Under the pieces are notes generated by a model. It worked only from the letters and a program-made list of their open reading frames with translations. It did no database searches and was not told where the DNA came from. The position numbers and the translations under genes are program-made. A stretch of 64,000 nt of DNA from Plotosus lineatus (taxonomy: Eukaryota; Chordata; Actinopteri; Siluriformes; Plotosidae): NCBI GenBank assembly GCA_024760905.1, contig CM045733.1, forward strand, positions 31,601,001-31,665,000, in the 5' to 3' direction. Positions 21,113 to 32,188 of this stretch are shown piece after piece; the first letter of the stretch is position 1, and every line of letters starts with the position of its first letter.

Positions 21113-21639
21113 TATCCGGGCTTGGGACCGGCGTGAGGGAGAGACACTGGTTTGTGCCCCCCCCTCACGTATACATCCATAGTGACTTGAATCTGTACCT
21201 GCCACAAAGGTTGGCTGTAGAAAATACTGACTTTAAGGGGATGAATAGTTATGATGAAGTTTTCTGTTATTTTGTCCTATTTTATGTTTGCTTCTCATAA
21301 AAAAAACATATCTTCCAAGTTGTAGGCATGTTCTCTAAATGCAATGATGAAAACCTTCCAACAATCCATTTTAATTCCAGGTTTTGAGTAAACAAAACAT
21401 GAAACATACCAAGGAGGGTGAATACCTTTGTAAAGCACTGTAAAACTCATCCATCTCTCATATTTGGTTTCCATGTCAACCTTTCAGCTGTTTCCAAATC
21501 TCATACCGACTATTTTGGAATCTGTGTAAAAGAACAAACTCAAAGTTTCTCTTTTCAGATAAGTAACAAAGATCTCATCAAAAATAATCAATCAACAGAA
21601 ACAGAAAAATCTAGACAATCAAGATGATTGGTCAACAAT

Positions 21640-21800
21640 TATTGTTCTCCCTGTGCTAGCATGGGCTTTCTCCAGGTGCAAATCAAAATTGTCCATAGGT
21701 ATGAATGGTCACTGTGGTGTCCCTGCAAACTGTTCAGGGCATACCTTGAAACCTTCTTGCCCAAAGTTTGCCGGAATTGTTTCATCCTCCCTAAGCATGG
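21640..21800 (+). mobile_element. diverged L2-tailed SINE fragment
   Basis: CTTTCTCCAGGTGCAAATCA and CCTGCAAACTGTTCAGGGC resemble the common SINE body/tail but both ends are lost. Confidence 0.4.
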
Positions 21801-21813
21801 TGACTGATTTGGA

Positions 21814-21820
<7 letters not shown>

Positions 21821-21854
<34 letters not shown>

Positions 21855-22468
21855 GTGGTACCTAACCTTACGATAGTCAAAGCAAAAGAAAAATCCAGGT
21901 TACGAAAAACATTTTCCTGAAATTTTTGTCTCTGCATACGAAACAAGTTCACGTTATGAAAGCACCGTCTCAAAAATTCAAACAATGCACGAGTTGCTCT
22001 CCCATTGACGATCTCCCAGCATCCCACCCCGCTGTCCTCCCATTGGTTATCTCCCAACATCCCGCCCCACTGGCCTCCCATTGGCTAGGAGGGATGACGC
22101 AGCTCCCTCCCATTGGCCATTATGGAGGTGTATCTCCATAATACCCATGATGTTTTTCGTGTAAAGGACAGAGTTACTGTTGTTTCATGAGTTTTTCAAG
22201 TGTGCTCATTGCAATTTTATTTTTTGGCTCAGGCTTTTAACCTTGCATGAACATTTGTAAGATTATAACTCTGCTAAGAAGACATGGTCAACTTGAAGTA
22301 AGTACCTGAAAAGGTATGCTTTTATAATTTTAAAGGGTTTAGGGGGTAGTATTGAGGGCCTTGGAACAAATCACATGTTTTACATCTAAAATGCGGTTAG
22401 ACTTCCAAAAAAATCCAGGTTACGAAACTGCCTCTGGAATGGATTAATTTCGTAAGGTGAGGTACCAA

Positions 22469-22538
<70 letters not shown>

Positions 22539-22563
22539 TATATATATATATATACACACACAC

Positions 22564-22653
<90 letters not shown>
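21821..22653. repeat. inverted (TA)(CA)n ... (TG)(TA)n microsatellites around a TIR element
   Basis: Left: TA then CA at 21821-21852. Right: TG then TA with inserted CACACACA blocks at 22471-22653. The two sides are reverse complements of one another in order. The inner region is the element at 21853-22470. Confidence 0.95.
21853..22470. mobile_element. Tigger-like MITE with CCAAT/GC-box array
   Basis: Termini CAGTGGTACCTAACCTTACG and CATTGGTACCTCACCTTACG (from the right). The interior at about 22000-22120 has four CCCATTG/ATTGG motifs spaced 25-45 bases apart and GC boxes (CCCGCCCC). Same family as 56975-57813, opposite orientation. Confidence 0.85.
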
Positions 22654-22654
<1 letters not shown>

Positions 22655-23482
22655 CGTATTCAACGTGATAAGCGCCCAGGGTGCTTTAAAAATTGAAGTA
22701 GGTGGGAACTTATTAAAAGTTACCAGCCGAGTGGAAGGGTAAGTGCTTATTACCATCGAGGTGGAAAACATGAATAATAACAGAACAAGAGTTTTACTGG
22801 TATTTGTGTTATTCATTTTGTGGTATCAACCAAACTACTTACATGAGTGCTAAAAATAAACAAAAAAACTTTTCTTTTTTAAAGGACCCTTACTTTTCCT
22901 TCCTGGTGCTGTTCCTTTAAATATTTTAGAGTAAAATCGAGCCAATCAACACGAATGTCAACTTTAGCACATACAATCTTGAACCAGTCAACACGAACAT
23001 AAGCAAAAGCACATGTCTAGGAACATCCTTAAATTTATGAAGTTAGTGAGCAGAAGAATCGGGTGAAAAATACTCGTCATCACTTTCTGATAGGTCCATA
23101 TCTGGCTCATCGCTCCATTCATTCAGAGCATTCCATAGTTTTGCTGTAGCAGCTTCTAATGGTTCATCGGTTTTTGGACATTTACCAAGAGAAAACAGCT
23201 AAATATTTTCCTGTTTTTTAAAGCACGGCGGAACAATCAAATGTGTTATTACTGATGAACATTATAGACATTCCCCAGTGGCAGGGGGTCTTGAAATACC
23301 ATATAATCTCACTTTTACAGGCAGTGAACGCCTCATTTTACGGTTACAGAGACTGATCAAATAAAATTGGTAAGTTTGATCTACGATTTTGCGACCAGTA
23401 CACATGGGCAGTTATGAGACATAAGATCAAAAACATTGGGGGGGGGGCTTATTGGAGCAGGCACTTATTACGTTGAATACGG
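22654..23482 (-). mobile_element. TIR element with CCGTATTCAACG ends
   Basis: Inverted termini CCGTATTCAACGTGATAAGC and CCGTATTCAACGTAATAAGT (from the right), 829 bases. A minus-strand stretch at about 23045-23150 reads LNEWSDEPDMDLSESDDEYF, an acidic tail ending soon after, as seen at the C-terminus of several DNA-transposon proteins. Superfamily not certain; a pogo-like element is my best guess. Confidence 0.7.
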
Positions 23483-24311
23483 TATATTGAACAGATGGAT
23501 GGACTGATGATGATCACCATGTCAGATTAGGCCACCATAGTGCCGTAAAATGCTGCTGTGTCTTAGTCGGGAGACTGGCAATGCTACAAATCTGACCCTA
23601 CATTTTTGCATATTGTCAGGGTATAATGTCAAGAAATTGTCAATCATGAATCTGTCAGAAGCAAAAGAGTTGTTAAAAGGCTAAACTTTTCCTCAGGGTT
23701 GTACCAGACCTTTCACTACTGTTCTTCAAATAGTGGTGGAGCAAACATCATCACCATCAACTGATCATCGTGTGTTATGAGCACTCACTAACTTCTAAGT
23801 ATGTAATTACATCCCAGCATTACACCTGTTGGACATTTGCTATGTATATGTACTGATTATCATAATATTACTTTGTTTTAGTACAGTTTTCAGAAATCTA
23901 TGTCTAGTAATAATAACATGAACAATATAAAGCTCATGGAAAAGATTTACTAGGATCAAGTATAGACTCATGGACTATAAACAGACCCACAATTTCCTAT
24001 GGAACAAAAATTAGTGTATCATGATAACATCTGTGTAGCTCAGGCAAGAGGTAATTATGTCACACTACTAGGCCATTTGTCGCTCCAGAAATGTATATAC
24101 AGTACTGACCTGAAACTGCGCAGCATTGTGTTAAAGTTGGGCTGAATACATTCAGTCAAATTCCTCCATAGCAGGAATATCAATAATATACTCAGATACA
24201 AAAGGTGTCTTAGTGGTTTTAAGGTAAAGAAAGAGACACAGTTTGAGACACAGTTCTAGCTTATTATTTCTGTTTGCAACCCTTGTTCAATTGTATTAAC
24301 TGTTTAATTTT
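23483..24311. other. nell2 intron, no feature recognised
   Basis: No exon or repeat signature recognised. Confidence 0.5.
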
Positions 24312-24628
24312 CATTTATTCATTCATTTTCTGAACCACCTAATCCTAATTAGGGTCACGGGGAGGCTGATGTCCATCTCAGCCGACTCTGGGGCGAGAGT
24401 AGGCCATCGCAGGGCAGAAACAGGCTATACAGCTTACTCTTGACAAAAACAGCAATGTTTTTTTTTACATTCCTCTCACCATAGACAGTGAGAGACACTT
24501 CCTGCCTTTAATAACCCAGTTAGCTACAATGGGGAAACAGCAGTGACAACATGTTGATGGTGGGGCTTGAACTCCCAACCTTAGGATTAGTAAGCCAGTA
24601 CCCAACCACCGGACCACCACTACCCTCA
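24312..24628 (-). mobile_element. tRNA-SINE with L2-like tail
   Basis: Tail (CTAATCCTAATTAGGGTCAC) to head (GCTTGAACTCCCAACCTTAG, complement of the B box) on the plus strand; body block CACCATAGACAGTGAGAGAC at 24477-24496. Confidence 0.85.
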
Positions 24629-24898
24629 GTAATTTACACTATGTTAATATTATCTTTTAGGACATTGCACAAACTAAATACAGGAAAGGCACAGCACTCA
24701 TGTCACGTATGCCTGATAAACAAAATTTATCTAACCTGAGCTATGAAAAATGTGAAAATTTGTCGTTTTAAATGCAGTACATTCTTCTCCTGAACTGTCT
24801 CTGGTTTGCCAGCAATCATCATGTAACCCTGACTCCCAAAGATTATGTCATCAGTAGCGAACAGCTTCCATCCAGTTTTAGCTCCGTCTGTTCCTTTG

Positions 24899-24940
<42 letters not shown>
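24899..24940. repeat. (TG)n microsatellite near an nell2 donor
   Basis: Forty-two bases of GT; on the coding strand a CA repeat starting about 17 bases downstream of the VWC1 exon. Confidence 0.97.
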
Positions 24941-24941
<1 letters not shown>

Positions 24942-24957
24942 CAGACAGTATACTCAC

Positions 24958-25060
24958 GCTGACACTCCTTACAGCATGCCCCAGGAATGTAGGCTGGCAT
25001 GGTATCTGGAGGACACTGAAGTGCCGGACAGAGGATATTCTCACACTCAACGCTGCCATT
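24958..25060 (-). CDS. nell2: nell2 exon: second half of VWC1
   Basis: Thirty-four codons plus one base: NGSVECENILCPALQCPP then MPAYIPGACCKECQ. The CPxLxCP and CCKxC motifs are diagnostic of the C-terminal half of a VWC domain. Entry phase 0, exit phase 1, donor C/GTGAGTA. About 17 bases past the donor (minus strand) a pure (CA)n tract begins, from the (TG)n at 24899-24940. Confidence 0.93.
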
Positions 25061-25178
25061 CTACATAGTACAAAAGGTGAAGACAAAACTGCCTCTGTTA
25101 CCATAAACAGTTGTAACTATTTGCATTGCTTCGGAGGTTAAAAGAGTGTGTTATTTATTTATATTTACAAATGCATAC

Positions 25179-25307
25179 CAGGCATGTGCAGTTCTTGCAT
25201 CCATCTGTCCAGACATCCTCGTCTCTATAGATCTCTCTATTAAGTGAGCAGGTTCTCTCACAATAACAACCATCCAGTGTCTTCATTCTCTCTTCTGCAA
25301 GAGCAAG
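25179..25307 (-). CDS. nell2: nell2 exon: end of coiled coil and start of VWC1
   Basis: The exon has 43 codons in phase 0 at both ends. LALAEERMKTLDGCYCERTC continues the coiled coil into the first von Willebrand C domain, then WTDGCKNCTCL. A second AG lies 12 bases into the exon and could serve as an alternative acceptor that keeps frame. The donor is CTG/GTATGC. Only about 120 bases separate it from the next exon. Confidence 0.92.
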
Positions 25308-25601
25308 CTGCAACAAAGCACAACAAGGTTACATAATGAGAGGAAAGAAGAAGTGTCACTTTTTAGACACCTGCCCAGATCATTGGCTCAAGGCATGATT
25401 AAAGATAATTTTGCAAGTTGTTGCTTTTGGATTTTTGTTTTTTTTTTTAACTTGAAAGCATAAAAGAACTGCCTCGCAAATGTAAAGGAACATTAGAGTT
25501 GTTTTCGACATGAAAAAACACTGTACATTTTTTTTTCATGTACATAAAAGTTTTAAGATGATTACTGTTTAGTTATATTCTTTGATACAGTTCTGAATCT
25601 A

Positions 25602-27155
25602 CAGGTCCTTCTCAGAAAATTAGCATACTGTGATAAAGTTCATTATTTTCTGTAATGTACTGATAAACATTAGCCTTTCATATATTTTAGATTCATTGCA
25701 CACCAACTGAAGTAGTTCAAGCCTTTTATTGTTTTAATATTGGTCATTTTGGCAAAAAAGTAAAGAAAGACCAAAAATCCCTATCTCAAAAAATTAGCAT
25801 ATTTCATCCGACCAATAAAAAGTGTTTTTCATACAAAAAAGTCAACCTTCAAATAATTATGTTCAGTTATGCACTCAGTACTTGGTCGAGAATCCTTTTG
25901 CAGAAATGACTGCTTCAATGCGGCGTGGCATGGAGGCAATCAGCCTGTGGCACTGCTGAGGTGTTATGGAGGCCCAGGATGCTTCGATAGTGGCCTTAAG
26001 CTCATCCACAGTGTTGGGTCTGGTGTCTCTCAACTTTCTCTTCACAATATCCCACAGATTCTCTATGGGGTTCAGGTCAGGAGAGTTGGCAGGCCAATTG
26101 AACACAGTAATACCATGTTCAGTAAACCATTTAGCAGTGGTTTTGGCACTGTGAGCAGGTGCCAGGTTGTGCTGAAAAATGAAATCTTCATCTCCATAAA
26201 GCTTTTCAGCAGATGGAAGCATGAAGTGCTCCAAAATCTCCTGATAGCTAGCTGCATTTACCCTGCTCTTGATAAAACACAGTGGACCAACATTAACAGC
26301 TGACATGGCACCCCAGACCATCACTGACTGTGGGTACTAGACACTGGACTTCAGGCATTTTGGCATTTCCTTCTCCCCAGTCTTCCTCCAGACTCTGGCA
26401 CCTTGATTTCCGAATGACATGCAAATTTTGCTTTCATTCAAAAAACGTACTTTGGACCACTGAGCAACAGTCCAGTGCTGCTTCTCTGTAGCCCAGGTCA
26501 GGCGCTTCTGCCGCTGTTTCTGGTTCAAAAGTGGCTTGACCTGGGGAATGCTGCACCTGTCGCCCAGTCCACTGCTTCCACAGGTCCCCCAAGGTCTGGA
26601 ATCGGCCCTTCTCCACAATCTTCCTCAGGGTCCGGTCACCTCTTCTGGTTGTGCAGCATTTTCTGCCACACTTTTTCCTTCCCACAGACGTCCCACTGAG
26701 GTGCCTTGATACAGCACTCTGGGAACAGCCTATTCGCTCAGAGATTTCTTTCTGTGTCTTACCCTCTTGCTTGAGGGTGTCAATGATGGCCTTCTGGACA
26801 GCAGTCAGGTCGGCAGTCTTACCCATGATTGCGGTTTTGAGTAATGAACCAGGCTGGGAGTTTTTGAAAGCCTCAGGAATCTTTTGCAGGTGTTTAGAGT
26901 TAATTGGTTGATTCAGATGATTAGGTTAATAGCTCGTTTAGACTACCTGAACATGATATGCTAATTTTTTTAGATAGGAATTTTGGGTTTTCATGAGCTG
27001 TATGCCAAAATCATCAGTATTAAAACAATAAAAGACCTGAAATATTTCAGTTGGTGTGTAACAAATCTAAAATATATGAAAGTTTAATTTTTATCAGTAC
27101 ATTACAGAAAATAATGAACTTTATCACAATATGCTAATTTTTTTAGAAGGACCTG
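25602..27155 (-). mobile_element. Tc1/mariner element, near full length
   Basis: Termini CAGGTCCTTCTCAGAAAATT and CAGGTCCTTCTAAAAAAATT (from the right), TA on both sides, with inverted repeats of about 200 bases. Same family as the copy at 11185-12496. Length 1.55 kb is what a complete Tc1 relative should have. Confidence 0.95.
25875..26826 (-). pseudogene. Tc1 transposase pseudogene
   Basis: Starts at 26826 with MGKTADLTAVQKAIIDTLKQ, then a paired-like HTH (KEISERIGCSQSAVSRHL). A small internal deletion near 26550-26580 shifts the frame. Downstream frames hold SSVKYPQ-like sequence, a stop near 26337, GAMSAVNVGP, then FQHNLAPAHS. The second catalytic aspartate is asparagine here. IENLWD keeps the glutamate. 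It ends KGFSTKY. Frameshift, stop and lost catalytic residue make it inactive. Confidence 0.92.
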
Positions 27156-28194
27156 TATATAATTCAGCTGTCCAGATATAGGAATATAGGAACCATTAGT
27201 TTATAATACTCAGAAACAGAGAAATCTGATTGGTCCGCTATCTCAGGATATAAAAAAGTGAATAATTCCGAGTGGACAATGTTTAAGTCGACATGTCGGC
27301 ACTCAAGGCTTGTCACAGTCACTTGGAATCGGTGACGTCATCATTATCACACATTAAACTGGAAAAGTAAATATGAAGTCCATCTGAAAATATATTTATG
27401 GAGTATAGTTTCCATGTAGTATGTACTAAACTCTGAATGTGTAGGCTAAACAGATGATGTTAGCAGACAGCAAAGCTTTTATTGAAAAACTACTGACCTG
27501 CCTCAACGTAACTGATCAGAACTCACCTGCATGTATAATGATTATTAAAAAATAATTAAAAAATAAAACGGAAAAATCAAAATGTGCTTATATTTATTTC
27601 AGGCTTTGTGATGTCACTGAACTTAAAAGTAATATTATTCAACAAGAGAAAAGATCATTAACATACCTTCATATAAAATAGAAGGTTAAAAATAATGTTT
27701 TTCCCCCCTAACATATTTGAGTAACTATTTCACCCTTTTTGATGGCGCCATACTGATATAGTTCAATATAATAGACATTGTCGCAATTTAAAGTAAAAAC
27801 AGTTCATTCACATGGAAAATAAGAGCACCTTTTATTTATTATAACTTCAAGTCCATAAAATTAGACTCAGTTATTCCACATTAGATCAGACAACCTGTAG
27901 GTAGAAACTGTCTTTCAGGTCTGTATTTCATGTCTGGTGTTCGCTTTGGTGCAAAGCATAGCCAATATGTGACTGTAAGTGGAGTAACATTATTCACTTG
28001 GATAGTCCAAATAATCTTTACAATGCAGACCAACTTTCAGCCAATAATTAAATAAATTTGAATATGCTACCAAACACTATCCCTGGACACTTAACATTCA
28101 CAAGCATAATACCGTACCTACTTCAATATATCACTAATTTCATATTTTGACAATCTTGGATAGTCCATAACATAAAAATTTGAAATGTAGAGAC
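27156..28194. other. nell2 intron, no feature recognised
   Basis: AT-rich. No exon or repeat signature recognised. Confidence 0.5.
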
Positions 28195-28277
28195 CTTTCC
28201 AGATGTTTTGGCTAAAATATCCTGCAGCTCCATGATTTTCTGTACCAGACCATGGAAATCATTGCAGGTTGGGCAAG
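28195..28277 (-). CDS. nell2: nell2 exon: cysteine pair and coiled coil
   Basis: Twenty-seven codons, entry phase 1 and exit phase 0: [15 protein letters not shown] followed by [12 protein letters not shown]. This is the multimerising coiled coil of NELL2 and is almost identical to the mammalian protein. Leucines and isoleucines fall at heptad spacing. The acceptor TTTCAG lies about 40 bases from a very long (TA)n/(CATA)n microsatellite on the intron side. The donor AAG/GTCTCT is weak compared with the others. Confidence 0.93.
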
Positions 28278-28316
28278 CTGAAACATAAAACAAGTGAAAG
28301 TGAAATGAATTCATAT

Positions 28317-28317
28317 A

Positions 28318-28354
<37 letters not shown>

Positions 28355-28379
28355 CATACATGCATACATGCATACATAC

Positions 28380-28477
<98 letters not shown>

Positions 28478-28546
28478 TTGCTCATGCACCATATCCTACG
28501 AGGCTTTGGGGAAACCATCTAACTATATCACCACAGCACCAACTCA

Positions 28547-28587
<41 letters not shown>

Positions 28588-28588
28588 G
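28317..28588. repeat. (TA)n/(CATA)n and (CA)n microsatellites
   Basis: TA with a central CATACATG block at 28317-28474, then (CA)n at 28549-28588. Upstream of the coiled-coil exon on the coding strand. Confidence 0.97.
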
Positions 28589-28602
28589 AAAAAAAAAAAC
28601 AT

Positions 28603-28715
28603 TCATACCTATGGGCAATCAAGAACATCCAATTAGCATAAAGTGCATGTCTTTGAACTGTGGGAGGATATTAGAGAATACAATGGAATCCCACACAGAA
28701 GTGCTTTCACCAAGT
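28603..28715 (-). mobile_element. second-family SINE fragment
   Basis: ATGTCTTTGAACTGTGGGAG and ATCCCACACAGAAG are the inverted body of the common fish SINE. Both ends lost. Confidence 0.5.
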
Positions 28716-28728
28716 CTGGTACTCAAAC

Positions 28729-29053
28729 TTTCGTTCATTATTTTCTCTAACTGCTTAATCCTAGTTTGGGTCGCAGGGAGGCTGGCGCCCATCCCAGCCA
28801 ACTCCAGGCAAGGGCAGAGTACACCCTGGACAGCTCGCCAGGTCATCGCAGGGTGGAAATATGCTGACGGCATTGCAGCCTACTCTTGGCGAAAGTCAGC
28901 AATGGTTCTTTTACGTGCCTCACACCATAGACAGTGAGAGACATGGCCGGCCTTTGATAACGGGTCGGGCAGTGACAACCTGTGGAGAGTGGGGCTTGGA
29001 CCCCCAACCTTAGGATCAGTGATCCAGCACTTTTAGCACCAGGCCATCATTGC
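28729..29053 (-). mobile_element. full-length tRNA-SINE with L2-like tail
   Basis: Exact 13-base duplications CTGGTACTCAAAC at 28716-28728 and 29054-29066. It lies about 115 bases from the CPDLNR exon. Confidence 0.92.
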
Positions 29054-29167
29054 CTGGTACTCAAACAAAGGAGTTTTTTTATAGAGGAGGTGGATGTGCT
29101 ATCCTACTCCACCAAGGAATATAAGAGACTCCACATTAGTATATTCTTTGTAGTGATGTGAACTCAC

Positions 29168-29240
29168 TGCGGTTGAGGTCAGGACACTGTGAGATGTAGC
29201 CTTGAGGCACGAACACAAACTGAACGTCCTGCATCACTCC
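29168..29240 (-). CDS. nell2: nell2 exon: end of TSPN domain (GVMQDV...CPDLNR)
   Basis: The exon starts in phase 0 and ends in phase 1, with 24 codons. It reads GVMQDVQFVFVPQGYIS followed by QCPDLNR. The family motif runs on as DLNRTCPTCNDF across the junction, and the split threonine codon is restored by the next exon. The donor A/GTGAGT is a perfect consensus and the acceptor is TTCTAG. Confidence 0.92.
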
Positions 29241-29442
29241 CTAGAATTGGGAATACAGCATAGGGAAAAATAATATGGACGCATTACGGAGTGTGACATT
29301 AATAACTATTTATCATAGAGCTGATGAAAGTTCATTACTGTCAACATTTTGACATGAAGCTGGCTCAATCACATTCCCAGATGAAAATAAACAAATTAGC
29401 TTTCTTTAGGAAATGGGGAGCTGAAAGAAAAACAATCTGTAC

Positions 29443-29539
29443 CTTATAGAACCCGTGAACGTTATTTCTTTGGCCAAGCCACACAGTTGTACCTGCAGGA
29501 ATGTCCAAAGACGGCATCTCCACAATTCTTTCATAAATT
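29443..29539 (-). CDS. nell2: nell2 exon: C-terminal TSPN domain (WLGQRNN)
   Basis: This 97-base exon contributes one base plus 32 codons: IYERIVEMPSLDIPAG then TTVWLGQRNNVHGFYK. WLGQRNNxHG is nearly invariant in NELL2. The acceptor is TTTCAAG and the donor AAG/GTACAG; it leaves in phase 0. An internal GCAG/GT would make a shorter exon, but the full version matches the family over its whole length, so I chose the upstream acceptor. Confidence 0.9.
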
Positions 29540-29647
29540 CTTGAAATAAAATTAAAATCAAGTTGGTCTGATTTGTTTCATAGTATACTTGACAGACAAA
29601 GTGATGAAGGTAAGCTGTGGAAATTGCAACATCACCATCTTGCCCAC

Positions 29648-29821
29648 CTGCTGCAGTCCACATAAAGTACCAGCTGAGTAGTGCTGAGTGTCAGGGCCAC
29701 TCTATGCCAGTGAGCATCTGCCAGATTGTAGGGGAAGATCTCAGTGTGATTCCGCCGTTCTGCCATCTGGTAATGCAGCCGGATTTCACTGCGTTGCCCA
29801 TTGCTTTCCAGCTCCAGATAC
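29648..29821 (-). CDS. nell2: nell2 exon: central TSPN/laminin-G-like domain
   Basis: The exon has 174 bases, 57 whole codons, entry phase 2 and exit phase 2. It begins YLELESNGQRSEIRLHY and continues with a TEIFPYNLADAHWHRVAL segment and LYVDCS, all hallmarks of the NELL2 N-terminal domain. The acceptor follows CATGCAG and the donor is GCAG/GTGGGC. An NHT sequon is present. The VDCSR codon is completed by the first base of the next exon. Confidence 0.92.
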
Positions 29822-30493
29822 CTGCATGTTTAAGTCACTTTCATTTAGTGTATTTGCAAAAGCAACATGGCATGTCTTTAAAAATAGCTTACTTTCCCAT
29901 GCCGTGTGACGTTCTCCATTATCATTGGTCAGACGATATTGATATCTTTTTCTACATCACAGCTCAGATAATGATTCAGGTTATAATTAATCTACAATTA
30001 ATCTGGGTTTAATTAATTACATGCTACATAATGAATAATTTTTCATTTATGAAAGGAGAGTCGGTCAGGGTTACTGTTGTATCATGTAAGTAAAGCTGTT
30101 TCTTAAAACATTACATGACATAATATCAATATAAATTAAAATATCAAGATAATAAAAATAACATAAAAAAATTAAAACAGGAAAAAAGTATGCTCAGCAA
30201 CATTATGTATCACTAAAACAGAGTCAGATGACGGCTTGAATGTACCGAATGACCAGTTTGCACCTTCAAAGAACTTGCTCTTCCCTCATGATGCAGATAC
30301 AAAAATGAGGAAATGGGAAACTGATTTATAGAGCATGAGGAATCATTTCCACACATAAACTGCCACCATCTGGAGAAGACTCGACAGAGGGGTTCCCATT
30401 GTTCAGAGTTTGATTTAATAGGTTGGTTTAAAAAAGAAAAAAAAAAAAAGAAAAAGAAAAATGATTTTATACTGTAACAATTCCAGGAAATTA
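29822..30493. other. nell2 intron, no feature recognised
   Basis: AT-rich, with an A-rich run near 30434-30452. No exon recognised. Confidence 0.5.
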
Positions 30494-30544
30494 GTGCCTC
30501 TGCATTTACCTCATCTTCAGTTGGCTCATACACATAAACAGTGA

Positions 30545-30604
<60 letters not shown>

Positions 30605-30733
30605 ACACACACACACACACACACTTGAGGCAGTGGGCCATGAATGTGGAGGAAAGAAAGGTGCAGATCAGTCCCCTGACTGACAACTTCAGTCCTAAAA
30701 CAACTTCATTAACCATTAGGCTACGACTGCCCG
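30494..30733 (-). mobile_element. third SINE type interrupted by (CA)n
   Basis: TGCATTTACCTCATC, CACTTGAGGCAGTGGGCCAT and TTAACCATTAGGCTACGAC resemble the SINE at 56035-56305 (TGCATTTAACCCATCC, GGGCAGTGAGC, tRNA-like head). (CA)n occupies 30547-30625. Confidence 0.6.
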
Positions 30734-30954
30734 CGTGCCCGCCTTTTGATGGAAAAAATGTTGTAATGTTGCTTAGGTTTGCTAAAACAATTTTATGGCG
30801 ATTGCATGCTCTAATCAAGACTAAAGGTACTCCAACAAAATATTTGGGTGCACAACATTTTGTTTTCTTGTTTGTTTGTTTGTTTTGCCTGGCAAAGTAC
30901 AATGGAATTAAATTTATTTGAGTATATTTTTGTATGCTATAATATGCTAAACAT

Positions 30955-31211
30955 TAGATCGAGATGGTTTGGACATGTACAGAGGAGGGATAGTGAGTAT
31001 ATTGGCAGTAGGATGCTGAGGTTGGAACTACCAGGCAGAAGGCCTCGAGGAAGACCAAAGAAGAGATTTATGGATGTGGTGAAGGCGGACATGAAGGTCG
31101 TTGGAGTCAGAAAAGAAGATGCAGAGGACAGGGTGAGATGGAGGCGGATGATTTGCTGTGGCGACCCCTGAAGGGAGCAGCCGAAAGTAAAAGAAGAAGA
31201 AGAAGAAGAAG
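30955..31211 (+). mobile_element. 5'-truncated RTE LINE, 3' end only
   Basis: Begins in RWFGHVQRRDSEYIG and continues to RRPRGRPKKRFMDVVKADMK and a stop, then GGCGACCCCTGAAGGGAGCA and (GAA)n. The last 70 codons remain open. Confidence 0.9.
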
Positions 31212-31320
31212 TAGTGACTTAGGGGTTATAATTTAAAAACTTCTGTCTGGGACATTTCAGTACTAACAGCAGCACCATGTTTTTCTCACGTTATAATGTT
31301 TCTTACATACATGTTATATT

Positions 31321-31628
31321 TTCTTCTTTCTTCTTTCCCTTTCGGCTTTTTCCATTTTTCAGTGGTTGCCACAGCGAATCATCTGATTCGCACATTGGAT
31401 TTGGCATAGGTTTTTAGGTCGGATGCCCTTCCTGACACAACCCTTTGCAAGGGAGAGAAACACACTGATGGCTATGCAGCTACTCTTTACGAAATTCAGT
31501 TATCCTTTGATAACACAGTTAGCTGCACTGGGTGGGGGACAGTGACAACCTTGTGGAGATTTGGACTCAAACCCCCAACCCTAGGATCAGTGATCCAGCG
31601 CCCTATACCACTAGGCCACCACTGCCCT
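31321..31628 (-). mobile_element. tRNA-SINE with RTE tail
   Basis: CCCTTTCGGCTTTTTCC then CCACAGCGAATCATCTG (RTE 3' end), then GGTCGGATGCCCTTCCTGAC (RTE 5' UTR), then body and tRNA-like head ending CACTAGGCCACCACTGCCC. Confidence 0.9.
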
Positions 31629-31919
31629 TGTAATGTTAACATGTCATTAAATAACAGGACAAAACTTTTTTTAAGAAAACTGTTTGACTTCTTTAAAGTC
31701 TTTTCACATCACTTGAAAAAAGAAGCACCTTTACTGTTATTCACTAGTAATATTCAAATGTATGAGTCACATATAAATAACAATATAAATCCCAATAAAG
31801 ATGGGCTGCATGAGGTTGCACTCCTGTTCTGGAAGAACAGCATTCTAAGGCATACTGGTTATCTGTCAGCATCACTGGACAGCTAAACATTGGAAATTTT
31901 TACCCCATTTTAAAATCAA

Positions 31920-32188
31920 AATCTCAGCCGACTCCATGCAAGGGCAGAGTACACCCTGGACAGCTCGCCAGGCCATCACAGAGCAGGAGCACACTGACGG
32001 ATATGCAGCCTACTCTTTTTGAAAGTAAGCAATTGTTCTTTTACATGACTCTCACCATAGACAGTGAGAGACATGGCCATAACCCAGTTAGCTGCACTGG
32101 GGGGGACAGTGGCAACCTGTTGAGAGTGGGGAACTCCCAATCTTAGGATCAGCAATCCAGCACCTTACCACCAGACCACCACTGCCCT
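31920..32188 (-). mobile_element. tRNA-SINE with L2-like tail, partial
   Basis: CTCAGCCGACTCCATGCAAG through GACAGCTCGCCAGGCCATCA, body, and head remnants to ACCAGACCACCACTGCCC. The distal part of the tail is missing. Confidence 0.85.

Larger units (their letters stand above)
18029..21174 (-). mobile_element. nearly full-length RTE-clade LINE
   Basis: About 3.15 kb with a 5' UTR (21056-21174), endonuclease and reverse transcriptase frames, a short 3' end and a (GAA)n-like tail. Short duplications ATCCAT occur at 18023-18028 and 21175-21180. Order and motifs fit RTE (BovB-like): APE endonuclease then RT, no ORF1, very short 3' UTR. The 3' end (GGGAAAAGCCGAAAGG) is shared by five other copies here and by the SINE tails. 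Confidence 0.9.
17116..21440 (+). mobile_element. Tc1/mariner element split by an RTE LINE
   Basis: Termini CAGTGCCTCGAAAAGGTATT and CAGTGCTTTACAAAGGTATT (from the right) are flanked by TA. The element proper is about 1.2 kb (17116-18028 plus 21181-21440). It belongs to a different Tc1 family from those at 11.2 and 25.6 kb. Confidence 0.9.
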
